Assembly: GCA_949775045.1 (NCBI GenBank)
Contig: OX459109.1
Coordinates: 1,830,108-1,894,107, forward strand
Source: Metridium senile
Lineage: Eukaryota; Cnidaria; Anthozoa; Actiniaria; Metridiidae
Length of the DNA: 64,000 nt
Reading direction: 5' to 3'
A program made the translations under genes and the position numbers. The notes under the pieces were generated by a model. It did no database searches. It was not told the origin of the DNA and worked only from the letters and a program-made list of their open reading frames with translations. Below, piece by piece: positions 25,744 through 37,339 of the stretch (within the stretch, counting starts at the first letter, position 1; each line of letters starts with the position of its first letter).

Positions 25744-25879
25744 CAAATATGTTCCCAGTGAAATTAGTTTTCATTTCATAAATAATAATAAGATCTAAAA
25801 AACATACAAAGCGATTATCGCTAAAAATGGACACAATTTCCAGGTGATCAACGTTGCCGATTGGAACTTTTAATAAGTA

Positions 25880-26067
25880 CAGTGGAACCCCGTTAATCCG
25901 GCCACCGAAGGGACAGCCCAAAGTGGCCGTATTATCGAGGTGGCCGCATTAAGCGGGTAAATTTTGTAGAAAATGTATTAGACATGCATTTCGTCGGTAC
26001 CTAAAAAACTGGCCGCAATAACGGGGTGACCGTATAAAGCGGGTGGCCGTAAGGCGGGGTTGCACTG
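25880..26067. mobile_element. MITE, CAGTGGAACCCCG family, TA target
   Basis: CAGTGGAACCCCGTTAATCC on the left and GGCGGGGTTGCACTG on the right, flanked by TA. The inside repeats GGCCGTATTATCG-like segments. An inverted partial copy with its flank lies at 50617-50716. A site without the element but with matching flank is at about 45490-45505. Confidence 0.8.
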
Positions 26068-26805
26068 TATTGTTTAAGATAATAATCCTTTGTGGCCTTT
26101 TAGTCCAGTAATTTTATCGAAAAAAATGGGTCAACCCACCACTAGTTGCAACAGAAGGTTTTTCAACGTTTTTCCCATCAGAAAGCCTCCTTCTACAACA
26201 CATCAAAAATCATATGAAATCATAGTAGGGGAAGTGGCCAAAAAATAGCATTTTTAAAAGCTATCTGTACCCGCTCTTAGCTGTACATGAAAACGATACT
26301 ATCGTTTTTTTCTCAGTAAAATGTATAAAATAGAGTGTCCAACACTATACTAAAAGTAGATGATTCTTTTAGTCTAATGAAATCTTGGTATTCTATCAAT
26401 CATCACAAATAAAAAAAATCATACTTTAGATATCTATTTCATAGCTTAATTTGTTAAGGATCGAAAATTGTTTCATATAAATCATATCAATCACACCGGA
26501 GTTCATATGTTCATATTTCATGCATGTGTGGAGGGGAGAGAAACAGGGATTAAAATATCCTTCCCCTAAAATATAAATTATCTTTATGTCACAGAAAAGC
26601 ATCGAAAAATATACTTGAAACGGGAAAAACTAAAAGTTACCCCTATTACTAACCTTGAAATGTTGCTATCTTGGAGATGTTCACAAACGAAAGGAAAAAG
26701 AAAACCAGAAAAAACGCTAACTTTGCATGTCAAAAACAACATTTCAAGGAAGTAAGACGGACGACAGGTTTATAGAGGAAGAATTTTAAGTAGTTGTATT
26801 GAATT

Positions 26806-27026
26806 GACACAGCGCGACGCGCCTTACCGTTTCCACCAGACAAATATTTTTGACACTTTTTTGATTGAGAGGCGGAGTCACCACAAAGGTGCCGACACAC
26901 CATTTGATAGCGAGTTTGAAACGCTATCAAATTGTGTGTCGGCACCTTTGTGATGACTCCGCCTCTCAATCAAAAAAGTGTCCAAAATGTTTGTCTGGTG
27001 GAAACGGTAAAGCGCTTTGCGCTGTA
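26806..27026. mobile_element. Hairpin MITE (ACAGCGC...GCGCTGT), left-arm copy
   Basis: Long inverted repeats with CCGTTTCCACCAGACAAA, TTGATTGAGAGGCGGAGTCA and AAAGGTGCCGACACACCATT around a small loop. The mirrored copy sits at 47623-47822 with mirrored flanks, so this insertion predates the duplication. Confidence 0.85.
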
Positions 27027-27624
27027 AAACTAAAGAATAAATTATTAAATAAATAAATTATTATCTATTGTTACCTCTTTTCTCTCTTTTCTCTCCCTAT
27101 TTATTTTTGCTGTTTCTCCCTCCTCTCTAATCCGTTCTTCTCCTCTGTGTGTGTGTGTGTAGTTTTTTTTTTGCTTATTGTGTTGTATTTATTTTAACTA
27201 TGAATAAAAGAATTAAAAAAAGCAGTAGATAAATAATGTGCAAATTCAACGACTAAAATGAAGTACTAATTGGCGTATCGTGAACACGTAGAACACATTA
27301 TTGTTTAGTTTTCGAAATTTGTTTTCATTATTACTGGGCTATACCTGTGGTAGCACAGTTATAAAATAGGTTTGTTTTTTCGTCGTTTTCGACCAGACAA
27401 AATGGACAATAGGACAATAGAACCCTTGCGGCCTCACTATAGCCTCGACACCATGACAACGCTAATATGGAACATGACGAACATGCATGACCTCATCAGA
27501 CATTCATTCCTTCTTTGACGGTGATTGACGTTGTCATTAGTTTGACAGGCGAAGATCACGTGAAGATCATGTGCTTCGACAATTATGGAAATTAACTTGT
27601 TTCCGCTGAAAACGATTTACTATA

Positions 27625-28015
27625 CGGGGATGATCCGCTGAACAGGGTATGGTTTTTCGAGCTTTCTGTCATAAACAGGGTATGGGTTTTTGAGTTTTCT
27701 GTCATGAACAGGGTATATTTTTACCCCATTTCCCAATTTCCTTAGTTTTTTTTTTGGTCATATTCAGGTATATTAATTAGGTATACGATGAGCAGCGCGG
27801 TCTTTCGTCTTTCGTGAAATTCAGTACGTTTTCGCGGCATAAACAGGGTCCTAAACTGTCATAAACAGGGTCCCATTTTTATCCCTTGTCATAAACAGGG
27901 TATGCGAATTTGTTTTTTATCTGTCATAAACAGGGTCACCGTTTTAGGATTCCAGCGGAACACCCCTACCCAAATCCTAGCGGAGTACCCCCCCCCCCCT
28001 CCCCCCCCGGGTCTT
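27625..28015. repeat. Minisatellite-like block with CATAAACAGGGT repeats
   Basis: Repeats of CTGTCATAAACAGGGTATG occur about eight times, ending in poly(C) and GGGTCTTTGACC. In the mirrored arm (about 46600-46630) the flanks are nearly adjacent, so this block is an insertion in the left arm. Confidence 0.7.
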
Positions 28016-28189
28016 TGACCTGAGGTTTGCCAAGGTATTCGCTATCATAACGTTCTGTTCTACAGAGATGCTGCTCCAAGTAAAGCACTTTACTTACTCC
28101 TATTAAAAGACGAGAAGAATGTGTTCTTATACAACTGAAGCTTCAGATTAGCGATCGAAACTGGTAATTTATACGAGCTCTTCTCTTAA

Positions 28190-28850
28190 GAGAGCTATCT
28201 TGGCCGGAATCAGTGTTTTCAAACAATCGATCCACCGTTAGCAAAGTCTTCTAGCACAAAACAGAAGATGTGCATGCAAAATTGCAATCGCTACGGCATA
28301 TTATCTAGCACTTCAAACAGAAATCTGAAGTTTATATTGATTAATGTGCTATTTTTGTTCTTCACAATGTCAGAGAATGTGACTTTCTTCACGAAGCGAA
28401 CTCAACATCGCGTCACAAGTCTCAAATCGGCCTGTCTGAAAACCACTCTCGACAGCCCAAATTGCCTCAAAAATCACAAAAATTGCCTTAGTAATTAACT
28501 ATCTATCTTACTTATTATTTTTCTTATTTATATTATTACTCTACCAATTAATTGTTAATTTTTATTCAATATGACATGTATAGCTAATATCATTTTAATT
28601 CACCTTATACCTTTTATATTTGTACTGTATTGTATTGTATTGTATATAGTTGTATTTATATCGTATTATTATAATAGTTGTATTGCAATATTTGTATTTA
28701 TATTTTATTTGAGAGCCACTTGAAAACTATCTGAGGATAAAGTGTCACTCTCGTTAAATAAAGATATTATTATTATTAATATTTCTTCCTCTTCTTCTTC
28801 TTCTTCTTCTTCTTCTTCTTCTTCTTCTTCTTCTTCTTCTTCTTCTTCTT

Positions 28851-28881
<31 letters not shown>

Positions 28882-28890
28882 TATTATTAT
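28190..28890 (+). repeat. LINE-like 3' region with (ATT)n and long (TTC)n tail
   Basis: It is the inverted partner of 20048-20462, followed by an AT-rich stretch, GTTAAATAAAGATATTATT and then about 28 TTC copies (28792-28879). Ser-rich and Arg-rich frames over the tail are artefacts. Confidence 0.55.
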
Positions 28891-29051
28891 TATTACCAGT
28901 CTTAAACCTCGAGCTCGCGACAACAACAAATAAAAGTGGCCGTTTTCGGGTAAAATCCTGTGTGCTTGTCAATTATATATTACTTCCAAAAAAAACGTAA
29001 ATATCATCAAAATCTTTGTTCTATAAGCTATAAAATGATGTATAGTTTATT

Positions 29052-29131
29052 AAGCGGCGTTTACACGAGCAATTTTTCCTTGTCAAGGAAAACTTGTCAA
29101 GGAAAATTTGCTCGTGTAAACGCCGCTTTAG
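29052..29131. mobile_element. 80-bp perfect hairpin
   Basis: TAAGCGGCGTTTACACGAGC and TTTTCCTTGTCAAGG are followed directly by the reverse complement. Probably a minimal MITE; TTA/TTA-like flanks are visible. Confidence 0.75.
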
Positions 29132-29274
29132 CCTTAACTTTAATGTGACGTTTTCAAACGAGGGATGTCGCGAAGGTTGACAGTAATCTTAACAAAGTAG
29201 CGTTTGGGTGGTTTATAAAACAGGCAATGGAAGATGCAGGTTAATGACATACCATTAGATGAGGGTCCTGAAGG

Positions 29275-29615
29275 GGGGTATCCAATCCCAATTCCCAATC
29301 AATTTTTTATCAAAATCCCAATTACCACAGGAAGCCCAAACATTAACCACAGGAAGCCCAAATTGAATACTAACCTCAGGAAGCCCAAGATAGTTCGATT
29401 TTCTCTTCTAGTCTACTAAAACGACGTAAAATGTTGCAAATTACTCAATTTAAAACATTATTTTAGCATCTAAAGAGAAAACGAATGGACAAGAAATAGC
29501 CAAATCCTATGGACAAATCCCAATCCCAATGGACAAATCCCAATTCCAATGGGCAAATCCCAATTCCCAGCCTCGAAAAAAGGCAAATCCCAATTCCCAA
29601 TTTACCCCTTCAGGA
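29275..29615. repeat. Degenerate CCCAATTCCCAAT minisatellite
   Basis: AATCCCAATTCCCAATC and GGACAAATCCCAATTCC recur about ten times, bounded by GAGGGTCCTGAAGGGG on the left and its complement CCCCTTCAGGACCCTC on the right, so it is a short inverted-repeat element. Confidence 0.65.
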
Positions 29616-29769
29616 CCCTCTTAGATATTTAATAGAGGACGGGTGGTGGATTTTTCGGTGAAGGATATTATTTTTGCCCTCGAGGCTTTACAGGATATTT
29701 TTTTTCAGCTTTGCACGATATTTGTTATGCATGCATGATATTTTTTTAGAGGTTAAAACTGTGCTGACT

Positions 29770-30495
29770 TGAACGATTTACGGAAGCCCACAAGGGCCAC
29801 TGCTCTATTTACAAACTTCTGCTGCATTCACATTTCTTTGTAACGGACTAGCAAACTTTATTTATTGCCTGCGAACTTTATCTATTGCAGCCGGCAAACT
29901 ATATTTATTGACGGCAAACTTTATTTATTGCCGACAAACTTTATTTATTGACGGTGAATTTAATTTATTGCCTGCATGCGAACCGTTATTGATTGCCGGC
30001 AAACTTCAGATATTGATTGCCGGCAAACTTTACTTTCTGCCTGCAAACTCTATCTATTGCCTGCATGCGAACTTTATTGATTTCCGGCAAACTTTATTTA
30101 CAAACGAAGGAAACATTTTTTTCTCGCTTACAAATACTTTATTTACAAAAGATGCAAACCTATTTATTTCTTGCCAGCAAAGTTTACTTCTTGCCTTCAA
30201 ACAATTTAGAAAATAAAGTTTTCCGGAAATCAATAAAGTTTGAACGCAGGCAATAAATAGAGTTTGCAGGCAGAAAGTAAAGTTTGCCGGCGATCAATAT
30301 CTGAAGTTTGCCGGCCGGCAATAAATAAAGTTTGCCCGCAATAAATAGAGTTTGCAGGCAATAAATAAAGTTCGCCGTCAATTAATAAAGTTCGCAGGCA
30401 ATAAATAAAGTTTGCTAGTCCGTTATAAAGAAATGTGGATGCAGCAGAAGTTTGTAAATAGGGCAGTGGCCCTTGTGGGCTTCCGTAACCATTCC
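29770..30495. mobile_element. Inverted-repeat element filled with GCAAACTTTATTTATTGC units
   Basis: The ends are TTACGGAAGCCCACAAGGGC and CACTGC... on the left, with the reverse complement ending CTTCCGTAA on the right; about 90 bases match. The interior consists of around twenty ~21-bp units of GGCAAACTTTATTTATTGCC type, in one orientation up to about 30170 and in the opposite one after it. No coding sequence. Confidence 0.75.
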
Positions 30496-30745
30496 ATCAA
30501 TTATCTTATGGTCCTTTGGGTCCTGACGGCAAGGATTGACAGACATACAACCATTTGGTCTGTTCAATCAAAAAACAATTCATTACTAAGGTTGAGCCAT
30601 TTGAGGGGGCCTTGGAAGATTTCAAAAATATTTCCCTGCTGCTCCCCAAGTAAGCAAGAAAAGTCCGTGCAACGTAAATTACATTGCCCGTTGGTTTGCG
30701 AGAAAAATATTGATTTCCAAGGAGAAATCTTCCAATTTGATTACC

Positions 30746-33700
30746 TCAAATTCTCCTCTGGCATGCCTCCATGGACTTCGTCAAATTGAACGATCTGGTA
30801 AAGCAATACTCGCTATTTGAGAAAATAGTTATACAATGTTCTCGCAGGAGAGGTTCCACAAAGAGGCCAACTATAGAAGCTAGATATGCACCACACGCCA
30901 TTGGAAAAAGAGCCATTGTTAGAATAAACTCTCGTTCTCTGCCTCCTTCAAACGAAACACTGACCAGTACAAGTCCATTAACGAATATAAGTCCAATTAT
31001 AACTCCTGCAGTGAAACAAAGGAATATTGGTATTCCAACACCAGGAAGAAAACGATACCAAGACTCGACCAGGAAGAACATCAAATGGAACATTTCAAGC
31101 CCAGCCAAAACCCACAGAAGAAGACGTGTCGGGGTGTATAGCCAGGTAGGTTTTATACCACCAATCACTGCTCGATTGGAACGACCCAGGACATCTCCTA
31201 TTGTCATAACCAGGAGGTAATATTGGTAGTGGTCACGTGGTTGAAATGGTGAGCTAGGATAGGCCATGGTCGTGATGACGGACTGGAAGAAAATATACTC
31301 CGAAAGAAACGCGAGAAATACAGGAACTCCAATAAGAGCAATTAGGTTTTTGGCGGCGGAGAGTTTTTCTTTGAAAGTGAGGCTGTTGTCGTTGGACTTC
31401 TTGTTATCTTTGTCTTCTGGACCGGAATCGGATTCATTCGCGTCGCCTGAAGTCTCCAGTTTTGTGTAGACAACCACCTGTTTGTTGGCCAAATGTCGCT
31501 CTTGGCTGTTTATCTCTTTATGAATGAAATAGTATGCTATGAGGATAACCGCAGAACACGGCCCCACGACAAGTAAAGTGATGCTGGGAGATACACAAAA
31601 CCAAGTTGTCATTGCTGAAAGAAAAGAAAAACATTCAATCATGATATTATTATTGGCCTTTTCCAAAACGAGTAAAGGACTGGGTACTAGATTCCCTAAT
31701 TAATATAATTACGAAATGAACCTCATAATATACATAGAGCACATCAAGATATGTAAGATTCCTGAGTTTGGTTGCATTTGTTTGTATTCTGACCAAGATA
31801 CAGCCTCATAAAAATGCCTAAAAATAGAAGGAAATGTATGGTTTGGAAGGACGCTTGTCCTTCCAATCCATACATTTCTTTGTAATTTTGGGCAGTTTTG
31901 AATGGCTGTAACTCACTCAATATCCAACTAAAAGCACCAAATCTCAGGAATTTTACATAACGGGATCTGCTCTTTTATATTATCAGGTTCATTTCTTAAT
32001 GACATTAATTAGGGAAAGTAGTACCCAGTCCTTTACTCGTTTTGGAAAAGGTCAATTACCCGACAGTTTGTAAGAACTCTGCAAAGCCAATCAGAACGCC
32101 GAAATTATCCTCAAAGGAATACGACGACAGATATATAAGATCAACCTTCACTATATTGTACTCGTCGCCTTATGGAGAGTAGCAGTCGAAACGTTCCGGT
32201 CTAAACTTTGAGAAAATCGCGAGACAAAAAAATAGCATAAAAAATAATAATAACACGAAAACCCATTTTAAGAATCGGGCTTCCTTTGAAGAGCCCGAGT
32301 AATAATTTTAGCTAACAGGCATATTGAGAGTACATTCACATTTTTGATTTTTTTAGGTATATCCGTGTTTAATCTCCTCTCCCCTCCCCCCACAGTGTTG
32401 GTACCATGTTGGTACTGTGTGGTAGCTCAGAACAGTTAAGACATGGCTCATTTCATAAAATTCTATGCAATCGATTAAAAATTCATATCTCATTGGTTTC
32501 AAGCAATACCAATTAAACTTACTCAGAAGTAACAGTTCACAAATGCGAGTACTTTTCAGATATCTGTTGCCATGGAAACGAAGTCACGTGATCACATGGA
32601 CGCCATCTTGAATTTTTCTAAACAAAGCTTTCGAAAAAATATTTAGATATATTCAAACTTCATGAAAATACGTGAGAATATGTATATTGGGAATGTACAT
32701 ATAGATCTAATTAGAAAAAGTGGAAAATATTTTTAGTACACTTTTTAGAATATTTTTACGTTTTTCAAAAAAACTTTTTTTCTAATATTTAATTTCTTAA
32801 AACCAAAATCCGTTTTTTTCTAATTAGATATAAAGAGATATTGGCAATGTGAAGATACATGCGCATTTTTACGGTTCTAGTTTGTTAAATAGTTTTTCGC
32901 TAAAAATTCAAAATGGCGGCCGTGTGATCACGTGACTTAGTTTCCATGGCAACATAAATATGTAAATTACTCATATCATTAAACTATTACTTCTGCCCAA
33001 GTTTGGTTGATGTACCTTGAAAGCAATGACGAATATGGATTTTTCAATTATTTTTGAGACCTGTTTGAGACCATGCCTTAACCTTGCTGAGCGTGATTGC
33101 ATTGCTGAAAGTTTACTTTAAGACTGCAATGCAACTTTGAGAGGGAGAAAGGGTTATACACCCATTTCAAAAATCGTTGTCTCAGCCGAATCTACAGTCC
33201 ACACTCTAAAGCTTAGGATTAAGGCTAGCTGCGTACCCTGGTATCTTATATACCTTCGGGGGCTGTTAAAGAAGTTACCGATTAGTAACCGAGTGACATA
33301 CGATCGCTTTTAATACCAGTTAGTCGACTAACATCACGAGTTTGAAATTTAGGAGCTGGTAATATGACGGAGGGTCAATGAATAACAAAGCAAGCAAATG
33401 AGCGACTGTTGGTAACTATAAATACACGGAAATTACAAGCGAATACAAACGCGAATGATACTCTGCCGCCCATGATGTGAAGATATCATCACTATGGTTA
33501 CACTGCTTTACGGAAACTTATTGGGTCGAAAAACGTTTTATTTTATTTTCATTGATAATTATATTATAATCAGAACATTACATGGTCGCTTGGAGATACA
33601 AATTTGTTAAAAATCTCTCACTCGTTCACTGCGTGAAAGATCATTTCAACTCTCGAAGATAAAATTGAGGCCCTGTTGAATAATCCATAATCCTGATTGA

Positions 33701-35048
33701 AGTTCATAAATAATCGGTAATCCTAAATTGTAAATAATGATTTACCAAAATTAAATTACAAATGAGTAATCCTAAATCCTCAATTGGTCCTAAATGCTGC
33801 AAAAATAATCCATAATCCTGGGTCGATCAATAATCCATATCCCTGCTCTAAAAAAACCCTAATAATCCATAATCCTAAAACCCTAACAGTGCCTCAAAAT
33901 TCGTATCTCCGCGCGCGCTCATGTACTAACTTGTATCATCATTTAACTTGTTTTTAGTTGTAAAAATCGGCATTTCCAAAACGTTATAAAAAAAGACAAT
34001 TGATTGAGTAACTTTGTGTCTCATCGAAGGATTTTTCAATAATTATTCATTTTTCAAGAGCTCTTTTTAAATAGCTATATTAAACACAAAATGGTTTAGC
34101 AGCTTTTAGTACACTTAGCAACAAGTCAACGTTTGTCTTGATGTTTGAAATTAAATGTTAAATTACAGCACGACGCGCGCTGTAAATGTTTGAGTTTTGG
34201 TGAAAGAAAAATGACTAACTAGTTTTTAGTAGTGCGTAATAGTTGCGTAATAGATACAAAGAGACTAGAAGAATCAATGTTATGTGATTGAAACACAAGA
34301 AACTGCAGTGACTTTTACAACCTGTTATAACAAATTCAGTGATCGTCATTGGAGTCCTGTTTTTCTTTCTTTCTGAAGTTTGTTCTAAATTGTACAAATT
34401 GTTAAGTCACGGATTAATGAAGGCCACTCTAGTCTAGTATATATAGTGTAGTTATAGTAGTACTAACTACCAACAGGTAATACCCTGTATTATGCGTACT
34501 ATTTTTTCACAGTCGACGGAAAATCACTCTAGTAATAATTTAATGAAGTCATAGTTTGTTTATAGACTTTATATAATTTACTGACCTATATAAAACACTG
34601 GGCCTACAATAAATCCAGCACCAGTACCAGCGGCATAACATGACAGAACCGAAGGCTTGAAGTAAAACGTAAGTGCAATTAAACTTGTATCCAATGTAGC
34701 AGATCCAAGTGAGGCCAGCGCCACAGCACACAGTTTCAAATCAACATTGTGAACAAGACCCAAAGACAGGAACGCGGTCATATATAACACGAAGACCGCT
34801 ATAATACGAAATGAGTACGGGACTCGTTTTGCAAAGAACGGAAACACCAACGAAACGATGAAATATGGAACTGTTCCAGCCATTAACATCCATGAAGTTT
34901 GAATAAGAGTCCCAGCGAGAATATCTTGTGCTCCGCTAAAGAGAATAACCAATGCAATAGACAAAGTTGAAGCACAAGTAAAGAACGCCACAAAGATGCT
35001 GATTTTCTCTTTTTCTTCAGTGTTCGTTTGGTGTTTTTGAGAAGCCAT
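30746..35048 (-). CDS. CLN3/battenin-like membrane protein, copy 2
   Basis: Exon 1 34586-35048 (ATG, MASQKHQTNTEEKEK) joins exon 2 30746-31614 in phase 1 (GTCAGT donor, TTTCAG acceptor) to give about 443 aa; human CLN3 is 438 aa. Exon 1 has SGAQDIL, aligning with the SAAHDIL motif of battenin, and several transmembrane segments ending YAAGTGAGFIVGPVFY. Exon 2 has a transmembrane helix, an acidic cytosolic loop (ANESDSGPEDKDNKKS), then LTFKEKLSAAKNLI, SEYIFFQSV, DHYQYY and FESWYRFLPGVGIP-type segments, in the CLN3 order. Known family: lysosomal/endosomal polytopic protein of the MFS-like fold. Copy 3 is its close inverted duplicate. The intron holds two insertion elements absent from copy 3. 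Confidence 0.9.
31655..32053. mobile_element. Palindromic MITE (GGCCTTTTCC ends), AATT-type target, in copy 2 intron
   Basis: CCTTTTCCAAAACGAGTAAA, GGACTGGGTACTAG and the reverse complement at the far end. Copy 3 lacks it at the equivalent intron position near 42575, where the flanks CTGTCGGACAATAATAACAT are continuous. Confidence 0.85.
32435..33082. mobile_element. Inverted-repeat element with GTTAAGxCATGG ends, in copy 2 intron
   Basis: Ends GTTAAGACATGGCTCA and its near complement CCATGCCTTAAC; inner inverted segments include GTTGCCATGGAAACGAAGTC and ACGTGATCACATGG. The core carries an AAAATGGCGGCC motif. The matching site in copy 3 (about 42210-42225) lacks the element. Confidence 0.75.
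33670..33890. repeat. Degenerate AATCCATAATCCTAAA repeat
   Basis: AATCCATAATCCT-like units recur about eight times. No ORF. Confidence 0.6.
33900..34580. other. Intron of copy 2 proximal to exon 1
   Basis: No gene seen. It matches the copy 3 intron in inverted orientation (for example TGACGATCACTGAATTTG at about 40322 and its complement at 34330), so it is ancestral intron sequence rather than inserted DNA. Confidence 0.6.
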
Positions 35049-35249
35049 CGATGAGTTTGTTTACGTATCAGCTAATGCACTAGCCTGCGTAAACAGACCC
35101 TTAGTAGCGCTCGAAACGTCTCCCGCGAACAAGGGTCTGCGCGCCGAGAGCAGAAATTCCATACTGATGACGTTTGAAATTGACACCTCATTTGCAATCA
35201 CGCAATTCGCGTTTACCTAAACGAGCGGGGATAATGGGAGAATGAGTTC

Positions 35250-36172
35250 GAGTTTTCGGTCGCAAAGCATCTATGGATTGTTTGGATGGACAGAATTCTA
35301 AGATGGCGTCTCAGACGAAGGATAGTTTACATGTCGATCAAAATCAAACTGTAATTCTGACGGAAGAAGATATACCTGGAGCAAAACTTGAACGAGAAAT
35401 GATAGAACAATGTAGTGTGACCCAGTTAAAGCGTTGGTTGTTGTGTCGAGGGGCAAAAACATCCGGTAAAAAGGCAGCGTTGATTGCAAGGTATTTGATT
35501 TTGTCTTGCATGTTTTTTGAATCTTTAGCTTCACATCCTATGTTTAATAGCTCCACGATATTCGAGGCTCATAGTGATCTATAACTTTGATTTACAGAGT
35601 GAAAGATTACCAGAACAGTGGACTTGATTCAAAGTACTTAAGAGATCCAGATGGAGGGATTCATCTCCCCAAAAAGAAAGCTCAACTTGGCGCATGCACT
35701 CGAAGAAACTGAGCCAGACGTCCAAAGTACTTTCCCAAAAGAAGGCTTTAAATGCGATATCAGCGGAATACCGAATTTTAATTTTGCAACAATATGGAAG
35801 TATATGATTGACAATGTGGAATACAAAAAGCAGCTCTCAACAGCGAAACCACTAGTCAAAGGATATAACTTTTATAGATCAGGACATGTCTTATTTTTGA
35901 GTCATCTATACACGAGAATGGTAAACACTATATTAAGAGCAAAGTTCTCCCTTCAATGAAGAAGCAATCAGTTAACTCTTGCCATATTGTGTTATCATCC
36001 TTTGGCAAAGTATTAAGATGTCATTGTGGCTGTCCTGCTGGGACTGATGGACGTTGTAACCATGTTGCAGCAACCATGTTTGCAATAGAAGATTATTGTA
36101 AAGAAAGAGTGAAGAATTCGTCATCTGAGTCATGCACCTCAAAGCCATGCAAGTGGAGTAGTAGTAGTTAGT
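35250..36172 (+). pseudogene. SAP-domain/SWIM-finger gene, broken
   Basis: From ATG at 35273 (or the second at 35303) one frame encodes [19 protein letters not shown] then [19 protein letters not shown], a SAP-like helix-hairpin. A probable intron follows (donor near 35490, acceptor near 35597). Downstream pieces lie in different frames (stop near 35711, frame change near 35940). The last piece has KVLRCHCGCPAGTDGRCNH, a SWIM zinc finger (CxC...CxH). The pieces are recognisable but need at least one frame correction, so it is called a pseudogene. Genes with SAP plus SWIM fingers occur in cnidarian genomes, often multicopy (general knowledge). It sits near the palindrome centre and has no mirror partner. 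Confidence 0.65.
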
Positions 36173-36261
36173 AGCAGCAACGCCGATAAACATGAGAAAC
36201 TAGGAATGGCGATGCCGTTCGTGAAGTTTCTTCTATATTCTGGATTAATTCACTCACTGAA

Positions 36262-36486
36262 AGCCAGTTAAATGCTTTATTTAGCTTTTCTAATGGAAAA
36301 GATGCATTCGTTAGCCAGCCAACCGGCACAGGCAAGTCAATTATTTCCAGCTTGCTCCTCTCATTGAAATGTAGATGGCTTCGAACGTCTCGAGCGATTT
36401 GTGCAAGGAAGATGCGATTATAATCGTCGTTTCTCCGCTGATAGCCATCATGAAAGACCAAGTGAATTATCTTCAGAGCGTACTCA
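36262..36486 (+). pseudogene. RecQ-like helicase fragment
   Basis: One frame gives ALFSFSNGKDAFVSQPTGTGK followed by S (Walker A, motif I). After a frame shift near 36405 another gives EDAIIIVVSPLIAIMKDQV, the motif Ia region typical of RecQ helicases. The rest of the helicase is missing and stops appear right after. Sequence between the motifs is shorter than normal, so it is a decayed fragment. It lies 90 bases after the SWIM pseudogene and may have travelled with it. Confidence 0.7.
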
Positions 36487-37014
36487 AGCCTTTATGCAAA
36501 TTACAGATTTTTTTTTGGTTTCTTTTATAAAACAGTGGGTTTTAGACATATCGTAATTATTCGTTTAGGGAAGATGTAGTTCCAGATTGTTAACACTTTG
36601 ATATGAATTGTTTTTCATTTTGTTGGTCACGTGACTTTAAGGCAGCAAAAACGTTTTTTTGAAAACGGAGGACATTTGTCCTTTCCCAATCAAGCTGAAA
36701 TTCGCATGGTTTTTAGATATTTATCGAAAGCATATGACACCGCCCTTTAATCGTGTCTATCTACATGGAGCAAAAACATATTAAGGAAAAACATAAATGT
36801 CACGTGACCTCTTTTCTAAAATAACTCTCTACAAAAAGTACTTTTCCAACCTTAAAAAGCGCATTTGAAGAGAAACAAAATAACATATAGCTCGATAAAA
36901 TCGAAGAATTCTTTGTGTACCCCATTTTTAATCAAACTTTTTAAGCTAATAATTTGGTGTTTCTTGTCACGTGACACCCCCTCCAATGTGAATATGGCAA
37001 TAGAGGACGCACCC

Positions 37015-37330
37015 CGGGAGGAGGGGGGAGGATACTCCCTTTGTCCAAGTGGTAGGGGTGATCGGTGAGTTTTGAAAACGGCCCCTAAAAGGTACGCACA
37101 GATAAAAATAACTGTTAAAGCTTTGTTGATTTCAACCCCTAAAAGGCGCAACTGTGCGATGTTCTTGGCAGCCAAGCTTACTTTTAGTAACAAAGCAGAG
37201 TTAAAATGACACTTACAGGTACGTACGAAATCATGTTACGTAACTGATTTTGAGCCAGAACCCTAAAACGACCCTAGTAGTATGCACAGGAAAAAATTTT
37301 GAACCCTAAAACGTAGGTTGTTGGATCTTT
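37015..37330. repeat. Interspersed repeat, copy 2 (see 15150-15420)
   Basis: TACTCCCTTTGTCCAAGTGG, AAAGGTACGCACAGATAAAA and CATGTTACGTAACTGATT recur in the same order. It lies at the presumed centre of the palindrome. Confidence 0.7.
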
Positions 37331-37339
37331 TCAGTAACC

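Noticed and set aside
30771..31220. 149-aa plus-strand frames opposite CLN3 exon 2 (also the minus-strand one at 43012-43461)
   Set aside because: Antisense shadows of conserved coding sequence; they appear in both paralogues only because the sense exon is conserved.
35273..35584. Intact stand-alone SAP-domain protein
   Set aside because: The frame runs past a plausible splice donor into non-homologous sequence, and downstream pieces are frameshifted; better explained as a broken gene.
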